A stretch of DNA of 53,177 nt from Thiotrichaceae bacterium (GTDB taxonomy: Bacteria; Pseudomonadota; Gammaproteobacteria; Eutrophobiales; Eutrophobiaceae): contig DUBV01000110.1 of NCBI GenBank assembly GCA_012960105.1, positions 1-53,177 on the forward strand, read 5' to 3'. The position numbers and the translations under genes are program-made. Below the pieces are notes generated by a model. It saw nothing but the letters and a program-made list of their open reading frames with translations. It made no database searches and was not told the origin of the DNA. Positions 9,136 to 19,900 of the stretch are shown here, in pieces. How positions within the stretch are numbered: the first letter of the stretch is position 1; every line of letters starts with the position of its first letter.

Positions 9136-10727
9136 AAAGAAACAGCATCAAATCTTAAATATTGAGCGCTGCGAATGTGTTTAATTGATCTTAATGCTTT
9201 TAAATCTTCTTGTGTGACAGGTCCATCTATCTCTAGCAATGAGATCGCATCGCCTCGACTTTCCCTGCGTCCAAGGTGCATATTGGCAATATTAATATTT
9301 TTATCGGCGGCAAAATTACCGATTGCACCAATTGTGCCCGGTTCATCCTGATTAGTGATATACAACATATGTTCACCAAACTCTGATTCCAGCTTAATCC
9401 CTTTAATCTCAATTAATCTGGGACGGTTCTGTATTATCGTACCGCAAACACTTCGCGTTTTATCTTCTGTCGTAATACTGATGGTTACTCGGTTGTGATA
9501 CGCCTCTTCGAGATCTTCTTTCGCTTCGGTAACATGAATACCTCGATCACGTGCAACCTGGCGTGCATTAACCACATTGATATCACTAAAATGTGGTGCT
9601 AAAACCGATTGCACTACCTGAGTAGTTAATGGTTCCACATTTAACTTGGCTGCATCACCTGCGAAGGTCACTGTTATTCCTTGAATTGCTGTATGACTTA
9701 GCTGGCCAGCGAATGCACCGAGATAATTGGTTAACTGAAAATAGGGTGCTAACTGTCGTACCTCTTCTGCAGACAGATTTGGTGCATTCAGTGCGTTTTT
9801 AATCGAACCTTCTAAAAGATAATCCGAGATTTGTTCAGCAATCTGTACAGCAACCTTTTCCTGTGCTTCTGCTGTTGATGCACCGAGATGAGGTGTGCAT
9901 ATTACATTTTCTAAACCAAATAGCGGATTTTCCTTTGCCGGTTCTTCCAAAAAGACATCCAGTGCTGCACCTTTTATATGGGCACTCTTAAGAGCAACAT
10001 GTAATGCCAACTCATCAACCAAACCACCGCGAGCACAATTAATCAATAAGGCCCCTTTCTTCATCTTATTAATTGCAGTGGCATTGATGATGTTTTCAGT
10101 TTCAGGCGTCTTTGGAACATGTAAGGAAATCACATCAGAGCTAGTGAGCAATTCTTCTAACTCCACTTTTTTAACACCTAATGCATTAGCACGTTCTTCT
10201 GTTAAATAAGGATCATAGGCCTGTACTTTTAGACCAAAACCAATCGCCTTTTCGGCAACGATAGAACCGATGTTTCCTGAACCAATAATACCTAACAATT
10301 TGCCAGTTAATTCAATACCCATGTATTTAGATTTTGCCCAGGCACCGGCATGAGTAGTTTGGTTAGCTTGTGGGATATGTCGTGCCAAAGAAAACATCAT
10401 AGCCAAGGTATGCTCTGCCGTAGTAATAGCATTTCCCATCGGCGTATTCATCACCACAATACCTTTTTCTGTACAGGCAGGCACATCGACATTGTCGACA
10501 CCAATCCCTGCACGACCGACGACTTTTAATTGTGTAGCTGCTTGTAAAACCTTCTCGGTAACATTGGTAGCAGAACGAATCGCCAAACCATGAAAATCAG
10601 GAATCAATTCTAGTAATTCTTCTTCCGCCATCTTGCCAGTTTGAACAACATCAATACCACGTTGCTCGAATACATCCATGGCCTGACTGGACATTGGATC
10701 AGAAATTAATACACGTACTTTACTCAT
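9132..10727 (-). CDS. serA: D-3-phosphoglycerate dehydrogenase, long (ACT-containing) type
   Basis: This enzyme oxidises 3-phosphoglycerate to 3-phosphohydroxypyruvate with NAD+, the committed step to serine. At 531 residues it is the long form: catalytic and Rossmann domains (about 1-315), an intervening domain (about 320-450) and a C-terminal ACT domain (about 455-531). The nucleotide-binding GIIGSGNIGS spans 146-155, Arg233 lies in NCARGGLVDE and His280 in CTPHLGAST. Long SerA proteins resemble those of actinobacteria, alphaproteobacteria and eukaryotes more than the shorter E. coli enzyme. The start codon overlaps the serC stop by one base. Confidence 0.97.
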   Translation of the reverse strand: MSKVRVLISDPMSSQAMDVFEQRGIDVVQTGKMAEEELLELIPDFHGLAIRSATNVTEKVLQAATQLKVVGRAGIGVDNVDVPACTEKGIVVMNTPMGNAITTAEHTLAMMFSLARHIPQANQTTHAGAWAKSKYMGIELTGKLLGIIGSGNIGSIVAEKAIGFGLKVQAYDPYLTEERANALGVKKVELEELLTSSDVISLHVPKTPETENIINATAINKMKKGALLINCARGGLVDELALHVALKSAHIKGAALDVFLEEPAKENPLFGLENVICTPHLGASTAEAQEKVAVQIAEQISDYLLEGSIKNALNAPNLSAEEVRQLAPYFQLTNYLGAFAGQLSHTAIQGITVTFAGDAAKLNVEPLTTQVVQSVLAPHFSDINVVNARQVARDRGIHVTEAKEDLEEAYHNRVTISITTEDKTRSVCGTIIQNRPRLIEIKGIKLESEFGEHMLYITNQDEPGTIGAIGNFAADKNINIANMHLGRRESRGDAISLLEIDGPVTQEDLKALRSIKHIRSAQYLRFDAVSL

Positions 10728-11923
10728 TATACTTTCTCCTTAACACATTCAGCATTTACCCAGCGTTGATAGACCCAATCCAACCACGGTAATAGACTCT
10801 CTAAATCACTGGCCTCGATAGTGGCTCCACCCCATAAACGAAAACCGGGGGGCGCACTGCGATAGGCTGCAATATCATAGGCAACGCCTTCTTCTTCCAA
10901 CCACTGACACAGAATCTTTATCACTTTTTGTTGTGCTTCTTCGCTAAGTTCTACGAACGGATCATCGACGATCTTTAAACACAATGAGGTATTGGAACGT
11001 GTTGTTTCATCTGAAGGTAGCCAGTCTATCCACGCTGTTTTCGATACCCATTTATCAACGACATTGAAGTTGTTTTGGCAACGTTGAAATAAACCGGATA
11101 AACCACCGATAGAATCAGCCCAGTCTAATGCAGAATGAAGATCTTCCAGCGCCAACATGCTCGGCGTGTTAATGGTTGCACCTTTGAATATAGCGCTATC
11201 CAATTTTCCTTTTTTCGTTACACGAAATATCTTGGGTAAAGGGCGATCAGTTTGATAACTTTCCAGTCGTTGAACAGACCTGGGACTCAATGCCAACATA
11301 CCGAAACCACCTTCACTACCTAAAACTTTCTGCCAGGACCAGGTCACGACATCGAGTTTTTCATAATCTAAATCCATAGCAAACGCGGCAGAGGTTGCGT
11401 CACAAAAAACAATGCCTTCACGCTCGACAGAAACCCAATCCATGTTTGGAACGCGCACACCACTGGTGGTACCGTTATAGACAAACACCACATCACGATC
11501 AGCTCTGGCCTTGTTCAGATCAGGCAAGTCGCCATAATCTGCTTTATAAATATTTAAATCGTCGATTTTCAATTGGCCTTGAATATCATTGGCCCAATCA
11601 CTTGAAAAACTTTCCCAGACGAAAACGTCAACACCGCGTTGGCCTAACATTGACCACAGTGCTAACTCAAATGCGCCAGTATCTGATGCAGGTACAATGC
11701 CGAGTTGCCAATCGTCAGGCAAAGTTAATAATTCGGCAGAGCGAGTTATCGCTTCATTTAAACGGGATTTTGGTACGCTGGCTCGATGACTTCGACCCAG
11801 GTTATCCAGCGAAAAATTGGATAAATTCCAACCTGGATGTTTTTTACTCGGCCCGGATGAAAAACGAGGATCGTCCGGCCGCACGTCAGGCTTTTCACAA
11901 AGCCCTTTGGCAGATGTGTTCAT
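10727..11923 (-). CDS. serC: Phosphoserine aminotransferase, Methanosarcina/alphaproteobacterial type
   Basis: This PLP enzyme transfers an amino group from glutamate to phosphohydroxypyruvate. The 398-residue protein does not look like E. coli SerC (about 362). The N-terminus with RPDDPRFSSGPSKKHPGW and LGRSHRA is diagnostic of the second SerC family, first described from Methanosarcina and common in alphaproteobacteria. The PLP lysine is Lys199 in TWSWQKVLGSEGG, and FVYNGTTSGVRVP is the substrate/PLP pocket. It is the first gene of serC-serA-serB. A short hairpin (gacgg/ccgtc at 11944-11959) lies just upstream in the leader. Confidence 0.93.
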   Translation of the reverse strand: MNTSAKGLCEKPDVRPDDPRFSSGPSKKHPGWNLSNFSLDNLGRSHRASVPKSRLNEAITRSAELLTLPDDWQLGIVPASDTGAFELALWSMLGQRGVDVFVWESFSSDWANDIQGQLKIDDLNIYKADYGDLPDLNKARADRDVVFVYNGTTSGVRVPNMDWVSVEREGIVFCDATSAAFAMDLDYEKLDVVTWSWQKVLGSEGGFGMLALSPRSVQRLESYQTDRPLPKIFRVTKKGKLDSAIFKGATINTPSMLALEDLHSALDWADSIGGLSGLFQRCQNNFNVVDKWVSKTAWIDWLPSDETTRSNTSLCLKIVDDPFVELSEEAQQKVIKILCQWLEEEGVAYDIAAYRSAPPGFRLWGGATIEASDLESLLPWLDWVYQRWVNAECVKEKV

Positions 11924-12427
11924 ATTCTAATCTCTAATTAGGCGACGGTTTGCTCCGTCAGGCCTGATTGAGCATATCGAAAATTATCAATAATGCAAAA
12001 ATATTTTTTTGATTAAAATAGTATTGCATTGTATTTTTATTTGAATTACGCTGCAGCGCTGAAAAAATTAAAATCCGTTAAGGGGTCAGTGAAACCATGT
12101 TAATTGAAACTGAAAGCTACATCACCGCAGTAAAACTGCAAATCAAAAACAATCTCTATGGACTAGTGAAAAAAGAAATTACTCTTTTTCCTGGCCCGCA
12201 ACTTGTTATGTCATTTCTGGCAGCAATCGATCCAGTGTTAAAAAGGCCGTCATCAAGCTAACCGTTATACTGAATTTATCCAGTACAACTAAAGCAATAA
12301 CAAAAAAACTTTCAGAATTTAAAGAAGATTACTCTTTGTTAACGCAGTCCCAATTTCGGGACAGGGTTAAAGTGTAGTGTTCTAAAATATTTGTTCCTTA
12401 GAATAAATATTAAAATTCATTGATCGC
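11924..12427. other. Divergent intergenic region between serC and gcvT
   Basis: This 504-bp region separates serine synthesis (minus) from glycine cleavage (plus). It contains a hairpin in the serC leader (11944-11959), a small ORF at 12097-12261 and a hairpin with gtccc (12347-12351) and gggac (12358-12362). I looked for the conserved tandem glycine-riboswitch core that often precedes gcvT and did not find it. Confidence 0.5.
12097..12261 (+). CDS. Small ORF or gene remnant, unknown
   Basis: An ATG with aagggg 13-18 bp upstream opens 54 codons, beginning MLIETESYITAVKLQIKNN. A different frame then stays open with protein-like composition (AVIKLTVILNLSST onward) to a TAG at 12375-12377. This could be one small gene broken by a frameshift near 12200, or chance. 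I recognise no family. Its place just before gcvT makes a leader peptide or decayed regulator possible, but nothing in the sequence shows either. Confidence 0.2.
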   Translation: MLIETESYITAVKLQIKNNLYGLVKKEITLFPGPQLVMSFLAAIDPVLKRPSSS

Positions 12428-13567
12428 ATGCTCACTGTTTCATCAGCCAATTTAAATATGAACGTACAAACTATAAAAAGAACGCCACTCTATCCTTTGC
12501 ATAAAGAACTTGGCGCACGCCTGGTGAATTTTGCAGGATATGAAATGCCTGTTCAATATTCTCTCGGCATAAAAAAGGAACACTTGCATGTTCGCAAAAA
12601 GGCCGGACTATTTGATATTTCACATATGGGTCAAGTCAATCTCTCCGGAGATCTTGCTGTACAAATGTTAGAAAAGATCACGCCATCTGATTTTCAATCA
12701 TTATCTGAAAGTCGGCAACGTTACAGTCTTTTAACAAATAATAACGGTGGCATTATTGATGATCTGATGATCACCAACACTGGTGATCATTTTTTTATTG
12801 TTGTTAATGCTTCTTGTAAAAAAAATGATATTGAATACATGAGGAATCAGTTAAGCACTGGCTGCATTCTTGAAGAAGTAAGCGATCATGCCTTACTCGC
12901 ACTACAAGGACCTCAAGCAAGCACAGTGATGCAACGTTTTTGTCCAGAGGCAACCAAGATGGATTTTATGACAGGCCGTCAATTTATAATCAATAGCACT
13001 AAATGTTTTATTAATCGTTGTGGTTATACAGGCGAAGATGGATTTGAAATTTCTATTCCATCTGAGTCTGCGATAACGCTTGCAAAATTATTATTAGCTG
13101 AAGATGAAGTTGAAGCAATCGGTTTGGGCGCACGTGATTCATTACGATTAGAAGCAGGCTTATGTTTATACGGACATGACATCGATGAAACGACAACACC
13201 TGTAGAAGCAAACCTTAATTGGGTTATTTCAAAGTCTCGAATAAAAGATAGCTCGCAATATTATCCAGGCATAGAAACTATTCGTAATCAATTAGCAGAT
13301 GGAATATCACGTTTGCGTATTGGTTTAGTGTCAGAAGGTAAATCACCGCTACGAGAAGGCATGACTATATTGAATGAAAAAGAAGAAACTGTCGGAAATT
13401 TAAGCAGCGGTGGCTTTAGTCCTAGTATCGAAAAGCCTATCGCCATTGGCTACATCGATAAGGAATACGCCGGTATAGGAACAAAGCTAATTGTTAAAGT
13501 TCGAGATCGTATTCAAAAAGTACATGTTATTGCTATGCCCTTTATCACGCACCAATATTATAAATAA
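12428..13567 (+). CDS. gcvT: Glycine cleavage system T protein (aminomethyltransferase)
   Basis: GcvT transfers the aminomethyl carbon held on GcvH to tetrahydrofolate, making methylene-THF and releasing ammonia. The 379-residue frame starts at 12428, but family alignment begins near RTPLYPLHKELGA, so the in-frame ATG at 12458 may be the real start. Neither has a convincing ribosome-binding site. Conserved blocks are YEMPVQY, LFDISHMGQ, RQRYSLLTNNNGGIIDDL and CGYTGEDGFEI. It opens a gcvT-gcvH-gcvP operon with gaps of 24 and 30 bp. Confidence 0.95.
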   Translation: MLTVSSANLNMNVQTIKRTPLYPLHKELGARLVNFAGYEMPVQYSLGIKKEHLHVRKKAGLFDISHMGQVNLSGDLAVQMLEKITPSDFQSLSESRQRYSLLTNNNGGIIDDLMITNTGDHFFIVVNASCKKNDIEYMRNQLSTGCILEEVSDHALLALQGPQASTVMQRFCPEATKMDFMTGRQFIINSTKCFINRCGYTGEDGFEISIPSESAITLAKLLLAEDEVEAIGLGARDSLRLEAGLCLYGHDIDETTTPVEANLNWVISKSRIKDSSQYYPGIETIRNQLADGISRLRIGLVSEGKSPLREGMTILNEKEETVGNLSSGGFSPSIEKPIAIGYIDKEYAGIGTKLIVKVRDRIQKVHVIAMPFITHQYYK

Positions 13568-13591
13568 TTAAATCAATAGGAAATAAATGTC

Positions 13592-13969
13592 ATGAGTGAA
13601 GTTAAATACAGCCAGGATCATGAGTGGTTGATTCTTAATGATGATGGCATCGCAACTGTAGGGATAACGGTTTATGCCCAGAAGGAACTGGGAGATGTCG
13701 TTTATGTAGAGTTGCCTGACATGGATAAACAAGTTGAAAAAGATGATGACGTTGCGGTAATTGAATCTGTTAAAACGGCCAGCGATATTAAATCACCCAT
13801 CAGTGGAGTAATAGTCGGGATCAATGACGATTTAAATGACGATCCAGAAAAAGTGAATGCTGATCCACAGGGTGAAGGCTGGATTTTCAAATTAAAACTG
13901 ACTGATGAGACGGAAATAAACCAATTAATGGATGAGTCTTCTTATAACGCTTATGTAGGTAACGCGTAA
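13592..13969 (+). CDS. gcvH: Glycine cleavage system H protein (lipoyl carrier)
   Basis: This 125-residue protein carries the lipoyl group that visits the P, T and L proteins of the complex. The lipoylation site is Lys61 in VIESVKTASDI, and the typical SQDHEWL start and GITVYAQKELGDVVYVELP segment are present. The family size is about 125-130. It lies between gcvT and gcvP in the same operon. No lipoate ligase or dihydrolipoyl dehydrogenase gene is nearby, so the L protein and lipoylation enzymes must be encoded elsewhere. Confidence 0.98.
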   Translation: MSEVKYSQDHEWLILNDDGIATVGITVYAQKELGDVVYVELPDMDKQVEKDDDVAVIESVKTASDIKSPISGVIVGINDDLNDDPEKVNADPQGEGWIFKLKLTDETEINQLMDESSYNAYVGNA

Positions 13970-13999
13970 ATTATACTTATTAAATAACTTGAGAAAGTA

Positions 14000-16906
14000 A
14001 TGACTGAGATAAAAAAATCCTTGGAGCAACTGGAAATGAGCGGTGATTTTATTCGCCGCCATATAGGGGCAACCGGCAAACAAATTACAGAGATGCTTGA
14101 ATATCTTGAACTGGATTCACTGGAAACGATTATTGAAAAAGTGGTTCCGGAAAATATTATTTCCCATGAACCTTTGGATCTACCAGAATCAAAAAGTGAA
14201 CGTGCGGTAACAAGCTATTTACGTAAGTTGCGCGAACGCAATGATGTCTTTGTTTCCATGATCGGCATGGGATATTACGGCACCCTGATGCCCTCCGTTA
14301 TTAAACGTAATGTACTGGAAAACCCGGGTTGGTATACCGCATACACACCTTATCAGGCTGAAATTAGTCAGGGTCGTTTGGAAGCATTACTGAATTACCA
14401 ACAAATGATCATTGATTTGACGGCAATGGAGATTGCCAATGCCTCACTACTGGATGAAGCCACGGCAGCGGCTGAAGCCATGTCGATGTCTAAACGTGTT
14501 AGCAAGTCTAAATCAAATAGTTTTTTTGTTGACCAGGATTGTCATCCGCAAACTATAGCGGTGGTACAAACCAGAGCGCGTTCTCTGGGGTTTGAAATTA
14601 TCATTGGAGATCCATTCAATGATCTTATAGAAAAAGAAGTGTTCGGTATATTGCTGCAATACCCCGGTTCCAGCGGACAAATAAAAGATATAAGAACGGT
14701 TATAAAAAGTGCGCATGATAAGTCAGCGTTGGTTACCGTTGCTACGGATATCCTAAGCCTTATTTGTTTAACGCCTCCGGGTGAAATGGATGCAGATATT
14801 GTTGTTGGCAGTTCTCAACGCTTTGGGGTGCCTATGGGTTATGGTGGTCCTCACGCAGCGTACTTTGCAACGCGAGAATCCCTTGTACGTTCAATGCCAG
14901 GAAGAATCATTGGTATTTCAGTCGACAGTCATGGTGAACCCGCGCTGCGCATGGCCTTACAAACACGTGAACAACATATACGTCGCGATAAAGCCACGAG
15001 TAATATATGTACCTCACAGGCTTTGCTCGCCATTATTTCCGGTTTTTATGCTATGTATCATGGTGCAAAAGGACTTCGCCTCATTGCTAGTCGAGTTCAC
15101 CGTATGGCACAAATATTTGCTTCCGGTTTATCACAACTTGGTTATGAAATTAAAACTGAGGCTTACTTCGATACGATCACAGTCAGTGTACCGGGTAAGG
15201 CAAGACGGTTAGCAGCAAAAGCGCGCAAGTCCACTATCAACTTACGTTTCGTTGATAAGGATACACTCGGTGTTTCATTTGATGAGACGATTACTCGAAT
15301 AGATTTAAAGAACCTGTGGCGTGTATTCGATTCCAATGCAGATAAAAAGCTGAATGGTAAAACGATTGATGAGTCGATTGAGGAATGTATTCCACAGGAA
15401 CTTCAACGCAACAGTGATTTTTTGACGCATCCCGTATTTAAAGATTATCAATCTGAAACTGAGATGATGCGTTATATGCGTCGCCTTGCACGAAAAGATA
15501 TTGCACTGGACAGAGCAATGATTCCTTTAGGTTCCTGCACTATGAAACTCAATGCAGCCGTTGAAATGCGAGCACTATCCTATCGTGAATTCAGTGCTAT
15601 GCACCCTTTTGTACCACTTGATCAGGCACAAGGTTATTTACAATTATTTGAAGAATTGGAAAGTATGCTTTGTGACTTAACCGGTTTTGATGCTTTTTCA
15701 TTACAACCCAATGCCGGTTCACAAGGCGAGTACGCGGGTTTGTTAGTTATTAGAAAATATCATGAAATTCGTGGTGAAGGACAACGTGATATATGTTTAA
15801 TTCCAGCATCGGCACATGGCACCAATCCCGCCAGTGCACGTATGGCCGGCATGAAAATTATTGTAGTTGCCTGTGATGATAATGGTAATGTTGATGTTGA
15901 TGATCTGAAAAACAAAGCCGAACAACATTCACAGAATTTAGCCGCACTAATGATCACCTACCCATCAACACACGGTGTCTTTGAAGAAGCCTTTCGCGAT
16001 ATTTGTGATGTCATCCATCAACATGGCGGTCAAGTCTATATGGATGGTGCGAATTTTAATGCTCTAGTCGGCATCAGTCGTCCAGGGAAAATAGGTGCGG
16101 ATGTGTCCCACATTAATTTACACAAAACATTTTGTATTCCCCATGGTGGTGGCGGCCCAGGTGTTGGACCTATTGGTGTGAAGGGGCACCTAGCACCTTA
16201 CTTACCCGATCATCCTGTAGTTGAAGGTGTGAACCCAGATGCCAGCCCGCAGGGGACTATCGGTACAATTTCAGCTGCGCCTTGGGGATCTGCCAGTATT
16301 TTATCAATCTCCTGGGCCTATATCGCCATGATGAGAGACAGCGGATTAAGACGCGCAACTTTAGTTGCGATATTAAATGCAAATTACATCGCGAAACGTT
16401 TGGCACCTCATTATCCGATTCTTTATACCGGGAAAAATAATATGGTGGCACATGAATGCATTATTGATCTACGACTTATAAAAGCAGCATGTGGGATCAG
16501 TGTCGATGATGTCGCCAAACGACTAATCGATTATGGCTTTCATGCGCCGACCATGTCATTTCCGGTTGCAGGTACCTTGATGATAGAACCGACAGAGAGC
16601 GAAAATAAACGCGAAATTGATCGCTTTTGTGAAACCATGATTTGTATTCGTAAAGAAATTGAATCCATCGAAAAAGGTGAAGCAGACCCGGATAACAATG
16701 TACTTCGTAATGCACCACATACGCATAGAGATTTAATTTCAGAAGATTGGAATCATCCCTACAGCAAGCAACAGGCTTTTTTTCCAATGCCTGAAATACA
16801 CAATGATAAATACTGGCCACCAATTGGCAGAGTCGATAATTTGCATGGAGATAAGCATTTGTTTTGTAGTTGTGCTCCTCTAAGTGATTATGAAGAAGTA
16901 ACGTAA
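14000..16906 (+). CDS. gcvP: Glycine dehydrogenase (decarboxylating), P protein
   Basis: This PLP enzyme decarboxylates glycine and loads the aminomethyl group on GcvH. It is the single-chain form at 968 residues (usual about 950-970), not split into GcvPA/GcvPB. The PLP lysine is Lys709 in NLHKTFCIPHGGGGPG. Other family blocks are FIRRHIGA at the start, YTPYQAEISQGRLEALLNYQ, LDEATAAAEAM, QTREQHIRRDKATSNICT and IPLGSCTMKLNA. It is followed after 60 bp by the large flavoprotein gene with no obvious terminator between them, so read-through is likely. Confidence 0.98.
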   Translation: MTEIKKSLEQLEMSGDFIRRHIGATGKQITEMLEYLELDSLETIIEKVVPENIISHEPLDLPESKSERAVTSYLRKLRERNDVFVSMIGMGYYGTLMPSVIKRNVLENPGWYTAYTPYQAEISQGRLEALLNYQQMIIDLTAMEIANASLLDEATAAAEAMSMSKRVSKSKSNSFFVDQDCHPQTIAVVQTRARSLGFEIIIGDPFNDLIEKEVFGILLQYPGSSGQIKDIRTVIKSAHDKSALVTVATDILSLICLTPPGEMDADIVVGSSQRFGVPMGYGGPHAAYFATRESLVRSMPGRIIGISVDSHGEPALRMALQTREQHIRRDKATSNICTSQALLAIISGFYAMYHGAKGLRLIASRVHRMAQIFASGLSQLGYEIKTEAYFDTITVSVPGKARRLAAKARKSTINLRFVDKDTLGVSFDETITRIDLKNLWRVFDSNADKKLNGKTIDESIEECIPQELQRNSDFLTHPVFKDYQSETEMMRYMRRLARKDIALDRAMIPLGSCTMKLNAAVEMRALSYREFSAMHPFVPLDQAQGYLQLFEELESMLCDLTGFDAFSLQPNAGSQGEYAGLLVIRKYHEIRGEGQRDICLIPASAHGTNPASARMAGMKIIVVACDDNGNVDVDDLKNKAEQHSQNLAALMITYPSTHGVFEEAFRDICDVIHQHGGQVYMDGANFNALVGISRPGKIGADVSHINLHKTFCIPHGGGGPGVGPIGVKGHLAPYLPDHPVVEGVNPDASPQGTIGTISAAPWGSASILSISWAYIAMMRDSGLRRATLVAILNANYIAKRLAPHYPILYTGKNNMVAHECIIDLRLIKAACGISVDDVAKRLIDYGFHAPTMSFPVAGTLMIEPTESENKREIDRFCETMICIRKEIESIEKGEADPDNNVLRNAPHTHRDLISEDWNHPYSKQQAFFPMPEIHNDKYWPPIGRVDNLHGDKHLFCSCAPLSDYEEVT

Positions 16907-16966
16907 CTCCTTTCGTTCCTTATCTACAAATAACTCTTAATTTCCAAGATTTAATTTATTAAAATT

Positions 16967-19900
16967 ATGAACTGTTCTAATTTAAAAAGTAAAACTCCAT
17001 CTGATACAGATATGACCTTAGGTATACCGGGTTTTGTTTACAGTGATTTATATTCTTCAAACCGTCTGTATCAATTACACGAAGTTTTTACTGAACAGGT
17101 AGAAAAAGAAGCTCCTGAGCTTATGTCAGAATTTCGTCAATATAAAATCAGTCAAGGCGATGGAATGTCACCCCAAAGTATTTCCGATTTGTTAATCCGT
17201 ATGGCTCCACACGTTGGTGCATTTCTCGCCATGTTATTTCAGGTGGAAATAGTACGACAGCAACAGCAAAAATTAATACAAAAAGAAATTAATACTGTGT
17301 TTGCATTTCGTAATAAAGTCGTATTGAAACTATCAAAAAAATTCAAGCAACAAGATATAAATGAATATAATAAAGAAAAGGTTTTCTCAGACTTAGATAT
17401 GTTGCGCCAGGTTGCTTTCAATCAACTTAAAGTCGTTGATGATCTGGAAATGGCTATCTCACACGTTGGCTTAACGCTAGCTGAGCTGCGTAAACATTAT
17501 CAATGTTTGGCCAAAGAAAAAGCGAGCACATATATTGATGCAGACGCCGAGGTAGAAGCTCTACGAAATAAACTGGAACAACATGCAAATGCAAAACAAA
17601 CCTTTGCAACAAGCCTATCTACAACAAACCCTGAGGCATTTATAGAAAGTTTATTTGGCTATGTTGAACGTTGGATTTTTGTTGCACGAAAAGATGAACA
17701 AACTAAATCATGGTCTTGCTTCAAAGTCGCTGAGAAAAAAGATTTTGATGACTTAGTCAAACATCAAACACTTGAAAAAAATGGTTTTGATGCATGGGTA
17801 TGTGATGAACATCAACGAAATTACCGTGATGGTTTTAAACTGACTGATCATCGATACAATCAACGCCAAACTCTATATGAAGTTGAACACTGTATCTATT
17901 GTCATGAGCGAGATACAGATTCTTGCTCCAAAGGTATGCGTAATAAACGTAGCCACGAATTTAAAGCGAATCCTTTGGGTGAGTCGATTCTAGGGTGTCC
18001 TTTGGGCGAGAAGATATCGGAAATGCATATTGTCAAACGTCAGGGTGACAATATTGCCGCTCTTGCGATAGTTATCATTGATAATCCAATGTGTCCTGGT
18101 ACGGGTCACCGTATCTGTAATGACTGCATGCGTGGCTGCATATACCAAAAGACTGAAGCGGTTGATATCCCTCAGATCGAGACTAATGTACTTACCGATG
18201 TATTGTTCATGCCTTATGGGTTTGAGATTTATAGTTTATTGACTCGCTGGAACCCACTTAATATCAAGCGACCCTATGCATTACCTTATAATGGTAAAAA
18301 TGTCATGGTCGTAGGGATGGGCCCAGCCGGTTATACCTTAAGTCATTATCTATTGAATGAAGGCTTTGCTGTCGTTGGTATAGATGCGCTTAAGATTGAA
18401 CCATTAGCAGAAGAACTGGTAGGTAGTAAAGGAACAGCACCTAAGCCAATACACGATTTCAATAAATTATATGAAACTCTTGATGAACGAACCTTAAATG
18501 GATTTGGTGGTGTAGCCGAGTATGGTATTACGGTACGTTGGGATAAAAACTTTCTTAAAGTTATATATCTGAATCTTCTCAGGAATAATGCATTTCGCTG
18601 TATGGGTGGTGTCCGATTTGGTGGCACACTGACTATTGAGGATGCCTGGGAATTTGGCTTCGACCATGTTGCAATTGCCAGTGGTGCAGGTAAGCCAACT
18701 ATCATTGATCTGAAAAATAATATGATCCGGGGTATTCGTAAGGCATCGGATTTTCTTATGACCTTACAATTATCAGGTGCCTCAAAAGCAAATTCTCTTG
18801 CTAATCTTCAAGTACGTTTACCTGCTGGTGTGATTGGTGGTGGACTCACCGCAATTGATACTACAACTGAAGTACTCGCCTATTATCCTGTCCAGGTAGA
18901 AAAAATATTGAATCGATATGAAACACTGATCGAATCAAATGGAGAAAAAAATGTTCGCGCTATTTATGACGGCGAGGAAATCGAAATTCTGGATGAATTT
19001 CTCAGCCATGGTAACGAAATCCGCGCTGAACGAGAACGCGCTTTGGCAGCAGATGAAAAGCCGGATTTTACCCGCTTAGTGAATAAGTGGGGAGGCGTAA
19101 GTCTCTACTATCGCAAAGGAATAAAGGATTCACCTGCCTATAGACAAAACTATGAAGAAGTACATGAGGCTCTAAAAGAAGGTATAGAGCTGGCCGAAGG
19201 CATGACTCCTATTGAGGCTATCGAAGATCAACACGGTGCATTGAAATCCGTAAAGTTTAATAAACTCATAGAACAGAATGGAGGCAAAGAAGAAATAGAA
19301 GTACCTATCAAAAGCCTTTTCATCGCTGCAGGGACATCACCGAATACTATTTATCAGCAGGAATTCCCATCTACATTCCGTATGGATAAAAAGTTTTTTC
19401 AGCGTTATGAACCGAATTGGACTGATGATGACCTACCCGACTTAGTGCCAATGGAAGATGTAACGTCTCCGAAACTAGGTAAACCAGCACCGTTTACCTC
19501 TTATCAAAAAGATGGAAAATTTGTCTCTTTCTATGGTGATAATCATCCCGTTTATGCCGGCAATGTAGTTAAGGCAATGGCTAGTGCTAAAGATGGATAT
19601 CCGTATATATCAAAATTATTTGAAAAAGAAATTGCTACATTATCGCCAGAGTCGCATGAATTACGTCAAGCAGCACTTGGCAAATTCTTTGATAATCTGG
19701 AACAAGAGTTATTGGCAACGGTTGTTAAGATCAATCGTTTAACTCCAACTATTGTTGAAATCATTGTACATGCGCCGCTACAGGCCAGAAAGTTTCAACC
19801 AGGGCAATTTTACCGTGTACAGAATTTTGAATATCTGGCAGCAACAGTAAAAAACACTAAACTCGTTGCAGAAGGCATTGCCCTGACAGGCGCCTGGGTT

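Noticed and set aside
11395-11937. 180-residue plus-strand ORF over serC
   Set aside because: It is a long antisense shadow with no domain, and serC on the other strand is certain.
11924-12427. Glycine riboswitch before gcvT
   Set aside because: The conserved core was not seen by eye. Only simple hairpins are present.
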